A stretch of DNA of 64,000 bases, taken from positions 1 through 64,000 of the forward strand of contig QJPP01004069.1 of NCBI GenBank assembly GCA_003996215.1, in the 5' to 3' direction. Shown one piece after another: positions 34,005 through 45,629 of this stretch (position 1 is the first letter of the stretch; each line of letters opens with the position of its first letter). This DNA comes from Jaltomata sinuosa (lineage: Eukaryota; Streptophyta; Magnoliopsida; Solanales; Solanaceae). A model generated the notes under the pieces. The model did no database searches. It saw only the letters and a program-made list of their open reading frames with translations, and was not told the origin of the DNA. Made by a program: the position numbers and the translations under genes.

Positions 34005-35545
34005 AAATCAAACAACCTCTTACCGTCTTTACGCATGAAAGATGGAAAGAAACGGGTAAATAGTCATTTTTTGAATTGCTAATTAAGTTAGAGCTAGGAA
34101 CATTTTAAGATTAATTAATAATCTTTAAAATTTCGGCACAACTTGAAATGTATGAATCCCAGATGTTTTGGAGTTACTGATACAATTCAAAACTCTAGGA
34201 AAAATTCAGAAGAAGTCATGGAATTTCGAATCGCAGAAGTTGAAACTTCAAAACATTACCTTAGATTCAAAAGAGGTATCATAAATAAAATAATATTTTT
34301 TATTATTATTTCGTTTATGATAATTATTTTGAGCTCCACGAAAAGTTCCTCAAGTTTAAATTAACAACAATTTGAACTCCATGAATTTCATCATCATCAT
34401 AATAATAATAGTAATTTTAAATTAGTGGCTGAAAATTGTTCTTTTGTAAATTTCTTCTGTTACTGATGAAAATTGAATTCTGGCCCCGTATATTTAACAC
34501 TTATTTTGTAAGTATTTCAAAAAAAAAGTTTTTTTTTAGATATTTTGCAGTGTCTTAGATCAGTCTGGTTGTGGACTTGTGGACTCTGGTTGTGATGAGA
34601 TTCCATTTAGCAAATCCAAGAATATTCCATAACCAAACCTACCTTAATTGATTGCAAGTATTTATCTATTCTGTATATTATATATAATAATGTCATTACT
34701 ATTGTTGTTTCCAGACATTATATAAACATCGTGTATTAGAATAAGTCCAAAATGACAGCTTTGGTTCTTCTTAGGATTATTATTCTGCAATTAGGTAGAC
34801 AATTATATAATGTAATATCCTTAAAATGGGATCTGGTTCAAGACATACATTATTCATTATTAATGCAATCATAGTGTTAATCAACAAACCATTTCAGTAT
34901 GTATTGTGTGTACAAACAGGTTGTACGAATATCTCTCATCCATAACTTTGGTTTCCAACTGGTTTTCTGTACTCATATTGAGGTCTAGGTCTGATTAAAT
35001 TTAAATTCACGCCAAAAAGACTCATATTGTGGGGTCAACCACTTCCTAATAAAAGTGATTTTCCATTTGGTGTTCAATATTTGTATATTGGGATCTAACT
35101 AAATTTAAATTTACATCGAAAAGTCCCACGTCAAAGATAAAGCGATCCCGGATTTACTTTTGGATTAATCATTTTAGGCCAATGATCTCTTTTGGATAAG
35201 TGAACCCACAATTAGTACGGTTTATCAAAATTTTCATCTCTTAACGGGATAGTTAAGTTGCTAACAAATACTCCCTGCACTCTATACTAATTGTCCTGTT
35301 TATTGAAAATAATTAATTTAAAATAGTTATTATTTTAAAAAATAAGAGTATAATTAGTTTTATTTGAATTTTTATTTTTACATAAATAAACATGAAGAGA
35401 GATTAATATAAAAAATAATATTAAATTAAATTTAAAAAGTAAATAGCATAATTTATTCAAATTACCTTTTAATTAATATTTTCTTAAAAAACGTATAAAA
35501 AAACACGACAAATAAAATAGATTTAACTACATGGACCATCAGAAA
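34005..35545. other. AT-rich intergenic DNA
   Basis: No gene recognised. ATACTCCCTGCACTCTATAC near 35270 resembles one end of a Stowaway-like MITE, with a decayed opposite end near 35510. Short open frames (34143-34364) lack any family signature. Confidence 0.5.
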
Positions 35546-36271
35546 TAGGGGTGTCAATGGTTTTAGAAAAACTGACGTAACCGACTGAACCGAACCGTAG
35601 CGAATCGATTTTTAGGTTTCTTTAATAAAACTGACGATTTTTATATAAGTTTATAACCGTACCGAATAATTGGGTAGGTTTTTTATTTTATAAAAATTAA
35701 CCAACAAAATACCGAACTTTACCGAATAATACATGTGTAAATATATTATATATATTAAGTATAAAAATAATAAAACATTAATTTTTTTGCTTAGGACCCA
35801 GGGTGATGGAAAACGGCAACATAATTAACACTCAAAGTCCTAATTTTGAAACTTATTATACTACTCTAATCGAAACTAAATTAGTGCTAAAATTTTGACT
35901 TTCGAGTAATAACTAGTAAGCTACAAGGTATTCCAATGATATTGAATAACAAGTTACATGTTAATAGATATGAATGTCTATTCTTGTTTTCTTTTCATGT
36001 TTTCTTGATTCATTATCTTTTATACAATAAAAATGCTAAAGAGTTTTTGCCAAAGTTATACACAAGTATACATGATAGAATGTTCTAACTTTTCTATTTT
36101 TTTAAAAAATATATCAAAAATTAACCGAACTGTACCGATAGCGAAGAAAAATCGAGGTGATGGGACGATTTTGAAAAGTCTAATTTTGGTTATATAAAAA
36201 AAATAACCGAAAAATTGGTATGGTATAAATTTTATAAAATAACAGCCTGAACCGTACCGTTGACACCCCTA
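35546..36271. mobile_element. hAT-type MITE (TAGGGGTGTCAA ends)
   Basis: The terminal repeats are TAGGGGTGTCAATGG at the left and, reversed, TAGGGGTGTCAACGG at the right. The flanks ATCAGAAA and ATCGGAAG are an imperfect 8-bp duplication. Many subterminal copies of ACCGAA/ACCGTACCG occur on both sides, as expected for hAT transposase binding. Non-coding, 726 bp. Confidence 0.78.
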
Positions 36272-37486
36272 ATCGGAAGGGTACGGAAATGCTTCTTTAC
36301 TACTGCATATATTAATTAGGGGTGAAAATTATCTACGTCCTTTAATTTTGTTTTAAAATTTTAAACAATACACATTTTTCATCTTTATCTTATGCAATAT
36401 CTATTTTATTTTTGACATTTTCAATTCTTCATCTGCCATGTCTTTTTTTTTTTTTTTGTTATATATAACATTTTATTTTTTATTTTAAGTATTTATAAAT
36501 TATTATTTAAGTTTATTAACATTATAACTAGAATAATACTTTTATGAATTCATTACAAAATTTACTGCTATCTTTTATAATTATTATTTTAATATTATAT
36601 GCATTTAGTATGTCTGTATATTTAAGTTTTATTTAAGGGAAAACTACAGGCATACTTAAAGTTTTAATTAGGCAACTCAACCTAAGTTTGTATCAATTAC
36701 AAATCGTATCCAAAATAGCAATATATACTTTGTAAACCATGTTGCCTCTATGTATTCGTGTATTTATATCAATTGTATTAGATTTTTATACAGTTGATAC
36801 ATCGACGCTAACTGGACAGACCCAATCTCGACGTGTATCACTGTATTATATAAATACAGTTGATATACGAAGGCTACAACTTGTAATTTTTAAAATTTTA
36901 GCTATGAAGGCCTATTTTCACCTATATGTACACTATTTTTTAAAGTTATCCTTTTATTTATCTCGTATTTTGTATTGTTTAGATACAGAAATGAGTTTTG
37001 ATTGTCATGAATTGAATACTTTCTAACTTATAATTTAAAATTTATCTACAATACAAATAGATAATTTTTTAGGAGTTTGTTATAAAATATACCTCTATTT
37101 TTATTGATTATTTTGTATTATATGTATTAAAATATATTTATGAAGCTAGTACGCTCTATTATTTTCACAATTGTAAATAGATATTAGAGTTTTTATTATT
37201 ATTAATAAAATTAATTTTTTATTCAGCTTATTTAATTTATTATAAAACGTCATTAGCCTACGCATTCAGTCAATATTTCTCTCTTATTTTTGTTTGGAAA
37301 ATAATATTTATTTTTCCCCATAGAAAATCTGTTATTCAGATTTAAAAAATTGAAAACCAAACATGATTTTAAAAAAGTAAAAAACAAAAGATAAAGATTA
37401 ATAATATAAAAGTAAAATAGACATTTAGAAAAAGTCAATTAAGATAAGGAAAAAGGATATTTATTGTTCAAAGTTGAATGGAAGGA

Positions 37487-37503
37487 GGGGGGGGGGGGGG
37501 GGG
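37487..37503 (+). repeat. Poly-G tract (17 nt)
   Basis: Uninterrupted G run in otherwise AT-rich DNA, preceded by GGAAGGA and followed by TTATTAAA. A second run of 16 G lies at 39094-39109 in similar surroundings (GAAGAAA before, TTGTTAAA after). Confidence 0.97.
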
Positions 37504-37548
37504 TTATTAAATTCTTAAAGCAAAATTAGGAGTGTACATGATTTTCAA

Positions 37549-37550
37549 CC

Positions 37551-37599
<49 letters not shown>

Positions 37600-37645
37600 T
37601 GTTGTTGTTGTTGTTGTTGTTATTATTATTATTGTTATTATTATT
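37549..37645. repeat. (ATT)n/(GTT)n trinucleotide microsatellite
   Basis: A long ATT run passes into about seven GTT units and back into ATT-type units. Confidence 0.95.
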
Positions 37646-38548
37646 GGCTTGTTTGAAGCTAAAGACTAATTAATTTAGTCACCTTAGTCAAACTTAGGAA
37701 AATCATCTCCTGCCATTATTGCTTGATACTTCTAATTGACTAAGGTAGAAGAATATGTATATAGTATATGCTTAATTAAGTTCCAATATTCAATGCCAAA
37801 TTTTGTGATAGGATGAATAATAATTTTACATTCTTAATTAAAAGTTTTAAATTCTAATCCTTGTAATAGAAAAAATCATGATAGGGGCATTTTAATTTAA
37901 TAAATCTTATGTAATACAAACGTCTCAATACGAAAATAGAAAACCAAAAGAAAAAAGCCAACAAAACTTGTTTCCAGAAACTCTTGAGCTGTCATCCACA
38001 TTATTCATTACTTTCTATTTCTAACCTTGTCTATATTTAGATGCATGATTGAAATTTTTGTTTTGTTCTTCAAAAAACAGTCCTAAAAAAGATCACCCTT
38101 CCAAATAATTGCTCTATTTTTCTCTCTAGCAGCAAAGAAGGGTCCTACTTCATGAGATTCTATGTTGTATACTAGCATTTAAATAATGTGTTTGTTTTGG
38201 GGTTTTATATAGACATCTATTGTTCATGAATTAAACTATTTTATCATCACTATAGTATTTAGATTATCAACAAGTTTTGAGTAAGTACTTGTCATTTTCC
38301 TTATTTAGAATAAAAATTATAAATGTTGTTAAAGTATGAATTGCTTACAGTAATGTCTTTTTTTTCTCTTTGGAAATTGAACTAATTATATGAGCATTCT
38401 TTTGTGTATTATTAAGGAGCTACATATTTAATTAGCATGTTTTGGTTTTTAGATCATCATAGACTTAGAGTTTCTAAAACCTGTAAATATTGGAGTTATT
38501 TTTGTTTTGAGAGAATTTCATAGTTTTATCTTAGCAAACAATGGTGGA

Positions 38549-38812
38549 TAACACTACTAAAAAAATCGCTATTTTTCTACCGAAAAATGTTCAGTTGTTA
38601 TTCCCATAAAAATTTTGATTGAATGAGTGGAAAAAGAAAAAATAGTAATGTTTTTATACGGAAAAAATTAGGAAGTTTCCCATTATTTCAGTGAGAATCT
38701 GTTTTTCACTGTGCATTTTCTCAGTGAACTGGTTCAATGCGAAATAAGTGAGAAAATTATGTTCTATAGCACAATCGGTGGGAATTTTTTTTGTTTCTAG
38801 GTAGTAGTGTAA
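38549..38812. mobile_element. CACTA (En/Spm) MITE with TAA target duplication
   Basis: Starts CACTACTAAAAAAA at 38552 and ends TAGTAGTG at 38809, with TAA at 38549-38551 and 38810-38812. The 258-bp length, terminal CACTA and 3-bp duplication are diagnostic of a non-autonomous CMC element. No coding capacity. Confidence 0.9.
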
Positions 38813-39550
38813 GTTGTTTTTTCTTCTCTCTTTCTTTTCTTTAGTTATAAATATTACAAGTGCTAATTAAAGAGCTTCATAAATTAATTCCAAGTCGTAC
38901 TTTCCATAATTGTTTTAATATAAAAATCTGGCTCGCACGTATTTTATAGCTACGTGTGCATGAACTTTTTAGAAAGGTAAATACAATCACCAAATCTAGC
39001 AACACTTTATTTGATATTATTTCAAATCAATGGGTGGATTTGGTAGTTTTTTGAAATATGGATGGGCATATATGAAAGAAGACAATGAAGAAAGGGGGGG
39101 GGGGGGGGGTTGTTAAAAAAAGGAATTATTGGGGGCCTAATGGAGTGCATGATTGGCTTTAGGGCTCCACATTTCATTTTCAAAAAGCTTTATAAATTAA
39201 TATTATAACCTAATCTCATTACTTTTGGTCTTTTGGCCACTTTGTCCTTTTCTATCTTCCTTTCCTTTTATGTTCCAAGTACCTGCCAAGTCTGTAGGAA
39301 GCTAAATTGTGTTTAGTTTAGAGTTCCCATCTGCCTAATAAAATAATAAAAGTCGGTGAATACTTTAATTTCATCATATTTATGTTGGTAAAAGTCTATT
39401 ATTAAATTATTTCCAAGAGTTTAGTGCCAAAGATGATATAACACAAATTGTAGGGTCATGAGTTTAATCCTCTACTTCCGGGGCAGGATTTACAGTGTAT
39501 TGATTAGGATTCACTTGAATTAAGTAGCTTTGCTAAGATTTTGAATATAT
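38813..39550. other. AT-rich intergenic DNA with a poly-G run
   Basis: No gene recognised. Contains the 16-nt G tract at 39094-39109. Confidence 0.6.
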
Positions 39551-39557
39551 ATTTAGA

Positions 39558-39780
39558 TTTTTTTTTTAATTATCGTGATGTTTGAGTCAATTTTCTCGCA
39601 CCTCGACTAATTTCACGGGATATCTGTCATCTCCCACCAGCAACAGGTACCAGGTAACTCTGTCCACCAAGGCTAGACAGATGAAAAAAATCATCTAGTA
39701 TATTTTTGTCACAGTAGAAATTTGAATCTGAGACTTCATAGTTTTTAACCCATTGCATTGACCATTAGGCCACACTTTTG
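39558..39780 (-). mobile_element. SINE, resembling the Solanaceae SolS group
   Basis: On the minus strand the 5' head has an A box TGGCCTAATGGTCAATG (39756-39772) and a B-box-like GATTCAAATTTC (39717-39728), the tRNA-derived RNA polymerase III promoter. The body contains the phrases CTAGCCTTGGTGGACAGAG and GGTACCTGTTGCTGGTGGGA, which I associate with plant SINEs. A T run at 39560-39569 on the plus strand represents the 3' A-rich tail. The target duplication was not resolved. Confidence 0.75.
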
Positions 39781-39944
39781 GGTGTTTATTAAATATTTAA
39801 TTGTGAGCCGAATTATAATTAAAGTATTTATACCTTGAAACCGTTATAATAACATACAAACTTTAAATTTTACATTCGAGTGCTTACTTCTGTCAAACTT
39901 TTATTCTAAACTTTAAATCATGCATTCATTGAAGTAATTCGGGT

Positions 39945-40177
39945 TAGGACAGTGCGACGTGACTTCGAACACTTTTCGATTGTGATGGGATTGTATCAGA
40001 GATCAACCTTTAGCCCGTTTTAATTTGCCTTAGTAATGAACGAATTGACACAACATATTCAATTCAAGGAGAGGTGTCGTGATGTGTGTTATTCGCAGAT
40101 GACATAGTATTGATCGACGAGATCTGCGGAAGAGTTAAAAAATACATAAGCTGAAAGTTTAGATATAGGCCCTAGAG
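39945..40177 (+). pseudogene. RTE-like LINE reverse transcriptase fragment, interrupted
   Basis: The decayed frame reads SFEHFSIVMGLYQRSTFSPF, FALVMNELTQHIQ and then, after frame changes, a block corresponding to the VLFADDIVLID catalytic region (around 40085-40120). This is the pattern of RTE-type LINE reverse transcriptases. The fragment stops at the target site of the Ty3 element. The expected continuation (ESKGFNLSRTK) is found directly beyond that element at 45630-45680, so the LINE relic was present first. Confidence 0.78.
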
Positions 40178-40649
40178 TGTTATGATCTTGAAATTAGTAG
40201 ATAAAATGTTGTTGTCCAGGTTCGAAATGGGGGGAGAGTAAAAGTCATTACCGGAAAATTTAAAGAATAAAGGGCCAAGATTTATTTCATTTAAATGAGA
40301 CTCAAAGGAAAAGATCGTGCCACGCGGACAGGCGGTTATATATACACATCAAGGAGGCAATCAACTGAAATCTGGTAAATCTTCAACCCTTTCCTCGTGC
40401 TCTTTCTCTCTCTCAAATTTCTTTCTCTCCTCGTCTAAGTCTGATCCTCTTTTTCTCATCTCTTTTATGCAGATCAATTCCCAAATGGAGCTCACTATCA
40501 ATTTTATTTCCTTTTCTAGGTAGGATTTCCTTGTTCATTTGAGTATCATTTCTCTATATTTCGATAACTAATAGAAAGTTCCCCCAAAAGAGTTGAGTTG
40601 ATTGTTTAATTTCTGCAATTACATTTTGATCTCATTCGAAATCATAACA
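40178..40649 (+). repeat. 5' LTR of the complete Ty3 chromovirus
   Basis: TGTTATGATC...ATCATAACA, 472 bp. Flanked by TAGAG at 40173-40177. Followed at 40651 by TTGGTATTAGGGC, a mutated initiator-Met primer-binding site. About 94-95 percent identical to the 3' LTR by eye. TATATATA near 40335 may be the LTR TATA box. Confidence 0.93.
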
Positions 40650-40690
40650 ATTGGTATTAGGGCATCGGTTGTGCGACCTGTGGGTGAGAC

Positions 40691-41820
40691 ATGGCAGAAG
40701 GGACTCATTGGAAGGTGATTGAGGATAAGCTCACTCGTCATGAAGAAATTCTGACATATCTGTTGAATTCTTGAGGCACAAAATACTCAAATCGGAATTC
40801 AAGGCACTCTGGAGCTTATTCTAGACATGTTAGGTGCGTTGGAGAGAGCTCCAGCGAGTCAGAACATTGGAGGTGGGTTACTTCCAGTTCCAGCTCAGGA
40901 CAACAGGAACCGACCCCAACAAGCTACCATCCTACCCCCAAAGTGGGAATTGCCCTCTTTCGAAGGTCAGGAACCTAAGGTATGGATTCGAAAATGCGAA
41001 AGGTACTTTCTTCAATATCGAATATTTGATGAACAGAAGGTAGAAACTGCTGCTCTCTATTTAAATGGATTGGCTGAGGCATGGTATCACTCATTAGTGT
41101 TGAGTAGGGGAGTAATGACTTGGATCGAGTTCAAGGAGGAGCTGATTAGTCGTTTTGGTGAAATACTAGTAGAAGATGTGGTTGAAGAGTTACAAATTAA
41201 GTCAAGAGGGAACTTTTGATGAGTTCCTTGGGAGGTTTGAGGACCCTAAAGCTCAGATGCTTATTAGGAATCCTGCGCTAAATGAAGCTTACTTCCTGTC
41301 CAGTTTCATAAGAGCATTGAAAGGAGAAATCAAATTTGTTGTTAAGCGGTTTAAACCTACTACAATGAAGTTAGCTATTAAAAAGGCTAGGATGCAGGAG
41401 CTAGCAATTGAAGCTGCTCAGAAGAGGAACAAAACAAGTGCCAGACCTGCTCAACCATTGACTAATACTGATGTTAATAAGGGAACTGCTAACCCTGTTA
41501 TTAAGAACACCACAGTTAGGCTTAGTCCTAAAGTGTACGAACACAGGAAGGCCAATCAGTTGTGCTTTAGATGTGGAGAGAAGTATAGGCCTGGTCATAT
41601 TTGCAGAAAGAGGCAGTTAAATTGCTTGATAGGGAAAGTAGAGAATGAGATGAGCATGAATGAAATAACCACATCACAGGAAGAAGATGACCCACTTATT
41701 GTGATGATAGAAGGGGTAATAGAGCAAGAGATTCAACAAGTTGTGTGTCTGAATGCCTTGACTGGTCATAATCAAGGAGAGAATACTATTTTAGTGGGAG
41801 GTACTGTGAAGAAAAGATAG
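40691..41820 (+). pseudogene. Chromovirus gag with zinc knuckle
   Basis: From the ATG at 40691 the frame is soon broken. The capsid region at 40827-41219 reads PPKWELPSFEGQEPKVWIRK, AALYLNGLAEAWYHSL and FKEELISRFGE, and then shifts frame near 41200. The second part (to 41820) continues as FDEFLGRFEDPKAQM and FLSSFIRALKGEIK, and has a CCHC-like knuckle CFRCGEKYRPGHIC. The knuckle binds RNA for packaging. The stop at 41818 replaces what is probably a Gln codon (KKR*LSILID) before the protease. Confidence 0.9.
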
Positions 41821-44800
41821 CTATCTATACTAATTGATTCAGGTAGTACTCATAGTTTCATAGATGAGCAAATTGTCCAAGCTACTGGGCATCAATCAAG
41901 CTATTTCCCTCCTGTTAGAGTGGTTGTGGCTGATGGCAACTATGTGATGTGCACGTCACATTGTAAGGGATTTTTGTGGAAAATGCAAGGAATGACATTT
42001 ATGGAAGACCTACTCATCATTCCTTTAAGAGGCTGTGATTTGGTACTTAGTAATGATTGGATGAAGAAGCACAATCCTACCAAGTTTGATCATGAAAGAA
42101 GGTGTGTCATCATTGGAAGAAAGCCTAACAAACTAGTTTTGCCAGCTCTAGCAGAAGGCAGTTTGAGAATGCTTACCAGTGGTTCCATGAGTAGAATGCT
42201 GAAAAAGGGACAGGCTCTCATTGCTCACCTGTTCATGATGAGTATGGTACCAAGTGCAAGTGAAGACACTATTGATGCTGCAGTGCAAGGGGTGGTAGAT
42301 CAGTATGGTGAGGTGTTTGTTGAACCTAAATCCTTGCCACTAGTGAGGTCCTTGGATCATGCCATTCCGTTCAAGCCTGGGGCCATGCCAATTAGCCTGA
42401 GGCCTTATAGGTACAACTACAACTAGAAGAATGAGTTGGAGAAACAAGTAAATGAGATGTTTACCAGTGGAGTAATTCAACCTAGCCAGTCACCCTTCTC
42501 TTCACCAGCCTTACTAATCAAAAAGAAAGATGGTACATGGTAGTTCTGTGTAGACTATAAGGGCCTTAATGACATTACTATTAAGGATAAGTATCCTATC
42601 CCTACAGTGGATGATCTCTTAGATGAATTATGTGGTGCAGTAATTTTCTCCAAGGTTGATCTTAGGTCAGGCTACCATCAGATAAGGATGAAAGCAGAGG
42701 ATGTATTCAAGACAGCTTTCGGAACTCATGTGGGACATTATGAGTTTAGAGTGATGCCCTTTGGCCTCACCAATACTCCAGCTACCTTCCAAGCCCTCAT
42801 GAACCAGGTTTTTCAACCTTACTTGAGAAAATTTGTTTTGGTGTTTTTTGATGATATACTTGTGTACAGTCTCACAGTGAATGATCATGTGCAACACTTA
42901 AAAGTTGTGTTTGAAACCCTCAAGAGTCATTCTCTCTATGCTAAAAGTTCAAAACGTTCATTTGGCCACCCACAAGTAGAGTATTTAGGGCATGTCATTA
43001 CCAAAGAAAGTGTAGCTACAGATCCTCTCAAAATTAGAGCCATGGTTGAGTGGGCTAGACCAAAAACACTCAAAGCCCTCAGGGGATTCCTCGGTATCAC
43101 TGGTTACTACAGGAAGTATGTTGATAATTATGGTACTATAAGTAGGCCTCTCACTAATTTACTGAAGAAAGATGCTTTCAAATGGAATCCAGAAGCAGAG
43201 TTAGCATTTGAAGCCCTTAAATCAACTATGAGCTCTACACCTAAGCTTGCACTTCCTGACTATTCACAGGAGTTTGTTGTTGAAACTGATGACAGCCATG
43301 GGGGCATTGGTGCAGTGCTTATGTAGAGGGGTAGGCCAATTACTTATTTTAGTAAGGTATTGGCACCCAAGCACAGAGGCAAATCTATTTATGAGAAAGA
43401 ATACATGGCATTGTTGAGTGTTGTGGATAAATGGAGACACTATCTTCAGTTCAAGCATTTTGTGGTGAGGACTGACCATCATAGCCTATAATATCTTCTA
43501 GAACAGAAGGTAACATCACCTATACATCAGAAAGGTTTAACCAAGCTTTTGGGACTTGATTATGAAGTTCAATACAAGAGGGGTGTTGAGAATAGAGCTG
43601 ATGATGCCTTGTCTAGGAAACATGAAGGACTAGAATCTTGGAATGATTAGGCTACTGGAAATTTGATGACTATAAGTAGCTGCACTCCAACTTGGATACA
43701 AGAAATTATTGGAAGCTATGAAGAGGATGCCCATGTCCATGACATCCTGACACTATTATCAGTAGACTCTCAAGGACATACTGTATGGCACTACTCAGCA
43801 GGAATACTAAAGAAGAAGGGAAAGGTATATGTAGGTTCTCATGGAACTCTGAGACAACAACTCATTTCCTCTTTCCATGACACTCCCCTTGGTGGTTATT
43901 CTGGACAGTTAGGTACATTGAAGAAACTATCACAACTTTTCTACTGGCCAAAGATAAAACTTATGGTGAATGAATATGTATCCAGTTGTGATGTATGTCA
44001 CAAAAATAAGGATGATAATGCAGCTTATTCAGGGTTGTTACAACCCCTACCTGTTCCAAATCAAGCATGGTGCCACATCAACATGGATTTTGTGGAAGGG
44101 CTTCCTAAATCTAAGTCTAAGGATGTCATATTAGTTGTGGTTGATAGGTTTACTAAGTATGATCACTTCATAGCACTCTCACATCCCTATACTGCAGCTA
44201 CTGTTGCTTCAATTTTTTGAAAAAGGATACATAGCTTATATGGCACTCCTGAGTCCATTGTGACTGATAGAGACAAGGTGTTTGTGAGCAACTTCTGGAA
44301 AGCTTTGTTCAAGCTACTGGGCACTCAGTTCCATTATAGTTCTGCCTATCATCCCCAAAGTGATGGCCAAACAGAAAGGGTTAACATATGCTTGGAAAAC
44401 TACTTAAGGTGCATGGTGGCAAGCAGGCCTAATCAGTGGAAACAGTGACTATCAACAGCTGAATGGTGGTATAACACGAATTTTCATACAGGGCTGCAGT
44501 GTACCCCTTTTAAAGCCTTTTATGGGTATACACCCCCTCAGTTGTGTATAGGACCTCTGTTAGAAAATGTGGTACAGGCAGCAGAAGATGTGATCATGCA
44601 GAGACAATAATTTTTGCAACTACTTAAGGATAACTTACACACAGCTCAGGCCAGAATAAAGTACTTTGCTGATAATAGAAGGACTGATAAAGAGTTTGCA
44701 ATAGGAGATTCAGTTTACTTGAAGTTACAGCCTTACAGATAAACATCATTAGCATTGAGGAGAAATCTTAAACTCAGTTTCAAATATTATGGTCCCTACG

Positions 44801-45123
44801 TGATTATTGCTAGAATTGGTAATGTTGCTTACAAATTATCCCTACCACCTGAATCCAAGAATCCACCCTATATTCCTGTGTCCTTATTCAAGAAGAAGAT
44901 GGGAAATCGTGTAGTAATTCAGTCCACTCTGCCTAACACTGGAGCTGATAGTCAGTTTACAGTGCAACCTGTTGCAATTCTGCAAAGGCAAATGGTTAAG
45001 AAGAACAATGTTGTTGTTGTTAAGGTGTTAGTTCAGTGGTCCAACCTTCCTCCTGAGGATGCTACATGGGAGGACTACCAGCACTTACGCACCACTTTTC
45101 CTAATTTCAATCCTGATCCTTGA
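41821..45123 (+). pseudogene. Chromovirus pol: protease, RT, RNase H, integrase, chromodomain
   Basis: Protease: LSILIDSGSTHSFID at about 41821. Reverse transcriptase: ALLIKKKDGTW, VDLRSGYHQIRM, MPFGLTNTPATFQ and the catalytic FFDDILVYS near 42845. RNase H: ETDDSHGGIGAVL, then FVVRTDHHSL and ADDALSRKHE. Integrase: zinc-binding and core regions with MDFVEGLPKS, TDRDKVFVS and HPQSDGQTERV, so all three core acidic residues (D, D, E) are kept. C-terminus: LKLSFKYYGPYVIIARIGNV and a chromodomain (VKVLVQWSNLPPEDATWEDY). In-frame stops occur at least at about 42424, 42541, 43324, 43489, 43648, 44218, 44446, 44608 and 44740. Most of these sit where relatives have Gln or Trp. Confidence 0.93.
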
Positions 45124-45152
45124 GGACAAGGATCATTTGAAGCAGGAGGGTA

Positions 45153-45629
45153 TGTTATGATCTCGAAATTAGTAGATAAAATGTTGTTGTCCAGATTTGA
45201 AGTCAGGGGAGAGTAACAGTCATTACCGGGAAATTTAAATAATAAAGGGCCAAGATTTATTTCACTTAAATGAGACTCAAAGGACAAGATCGTGCCACGT
45301 GGACAAGCGGTTATATATACACATCAAGGAAGAGAGAGGCAATCAACTGAAATCTGGTAAATCTTCAACCCTCTCCTCATGCTCTCTCTCTCTCAAAATT
45401 CTTTCTCTCCTCATCTATGTCTGATCCTCTTTTTCTCATCTCTTTTCTGCAGATCAATTCCCAAATGGAGCTCACTATCAATTTTATTTCCTTTTCTAGA
45501 TAGGATTTTCTTGTTCATTTGAGTACCATTTCTCTATATTTCGATAACTAATAGAAAGTTCCCCCAAAAGAGTTGAGTTGATTGTTTAATTTCTGCAATT
45601 ACATTTCGATCTCATTCGAGATCATAACA
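45153..45629 (+). repeat. 3' LTR of the complete Ty3 chromovirus
   Basis: 477 bp, same ends as the 5' LTR. It carries GGAAGAGAGAGGC where the 5' LTR has GGAGGC, plus scattered substitutions. Followed by the target duplication TAGAG. Confidence 0.93.

Larger units (their letters stand above)
36272..38548. other. AT-rich intergenic DNA with simple repeats
   Basis: No gene seen. It contains a 17-nt G run (37487-37503) and an (ATT)n/(GTT)n microsatellite (about 37549-37645). A 95-codon frame at 36739-37026 has no family signature and lies in AT-rich sequence. Confidence 0.6.
40178..45629 (+). mobile_element. Full-length Ty3 chromovirus, inactivated
   Basis: A complete element of 5,452 bp with LTRs at both ends, the 5-bp target duplication TAGAG (40173-40177 and 45630-45634), a PBS, and a purine-rich tract (GAAGCAGGAGGG) before the 3' LTR. 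Gene order is gag, protease, RT, RNase H, integrase, chromodomain. The small size, short LTRs and terminal chromodomain fit the Reina-like group, though this sublineage call is tentative. Many stops and at least one frameshift make it non-functional. It is inserted in an RTE-like LINE relic. Confidence 0.95.
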
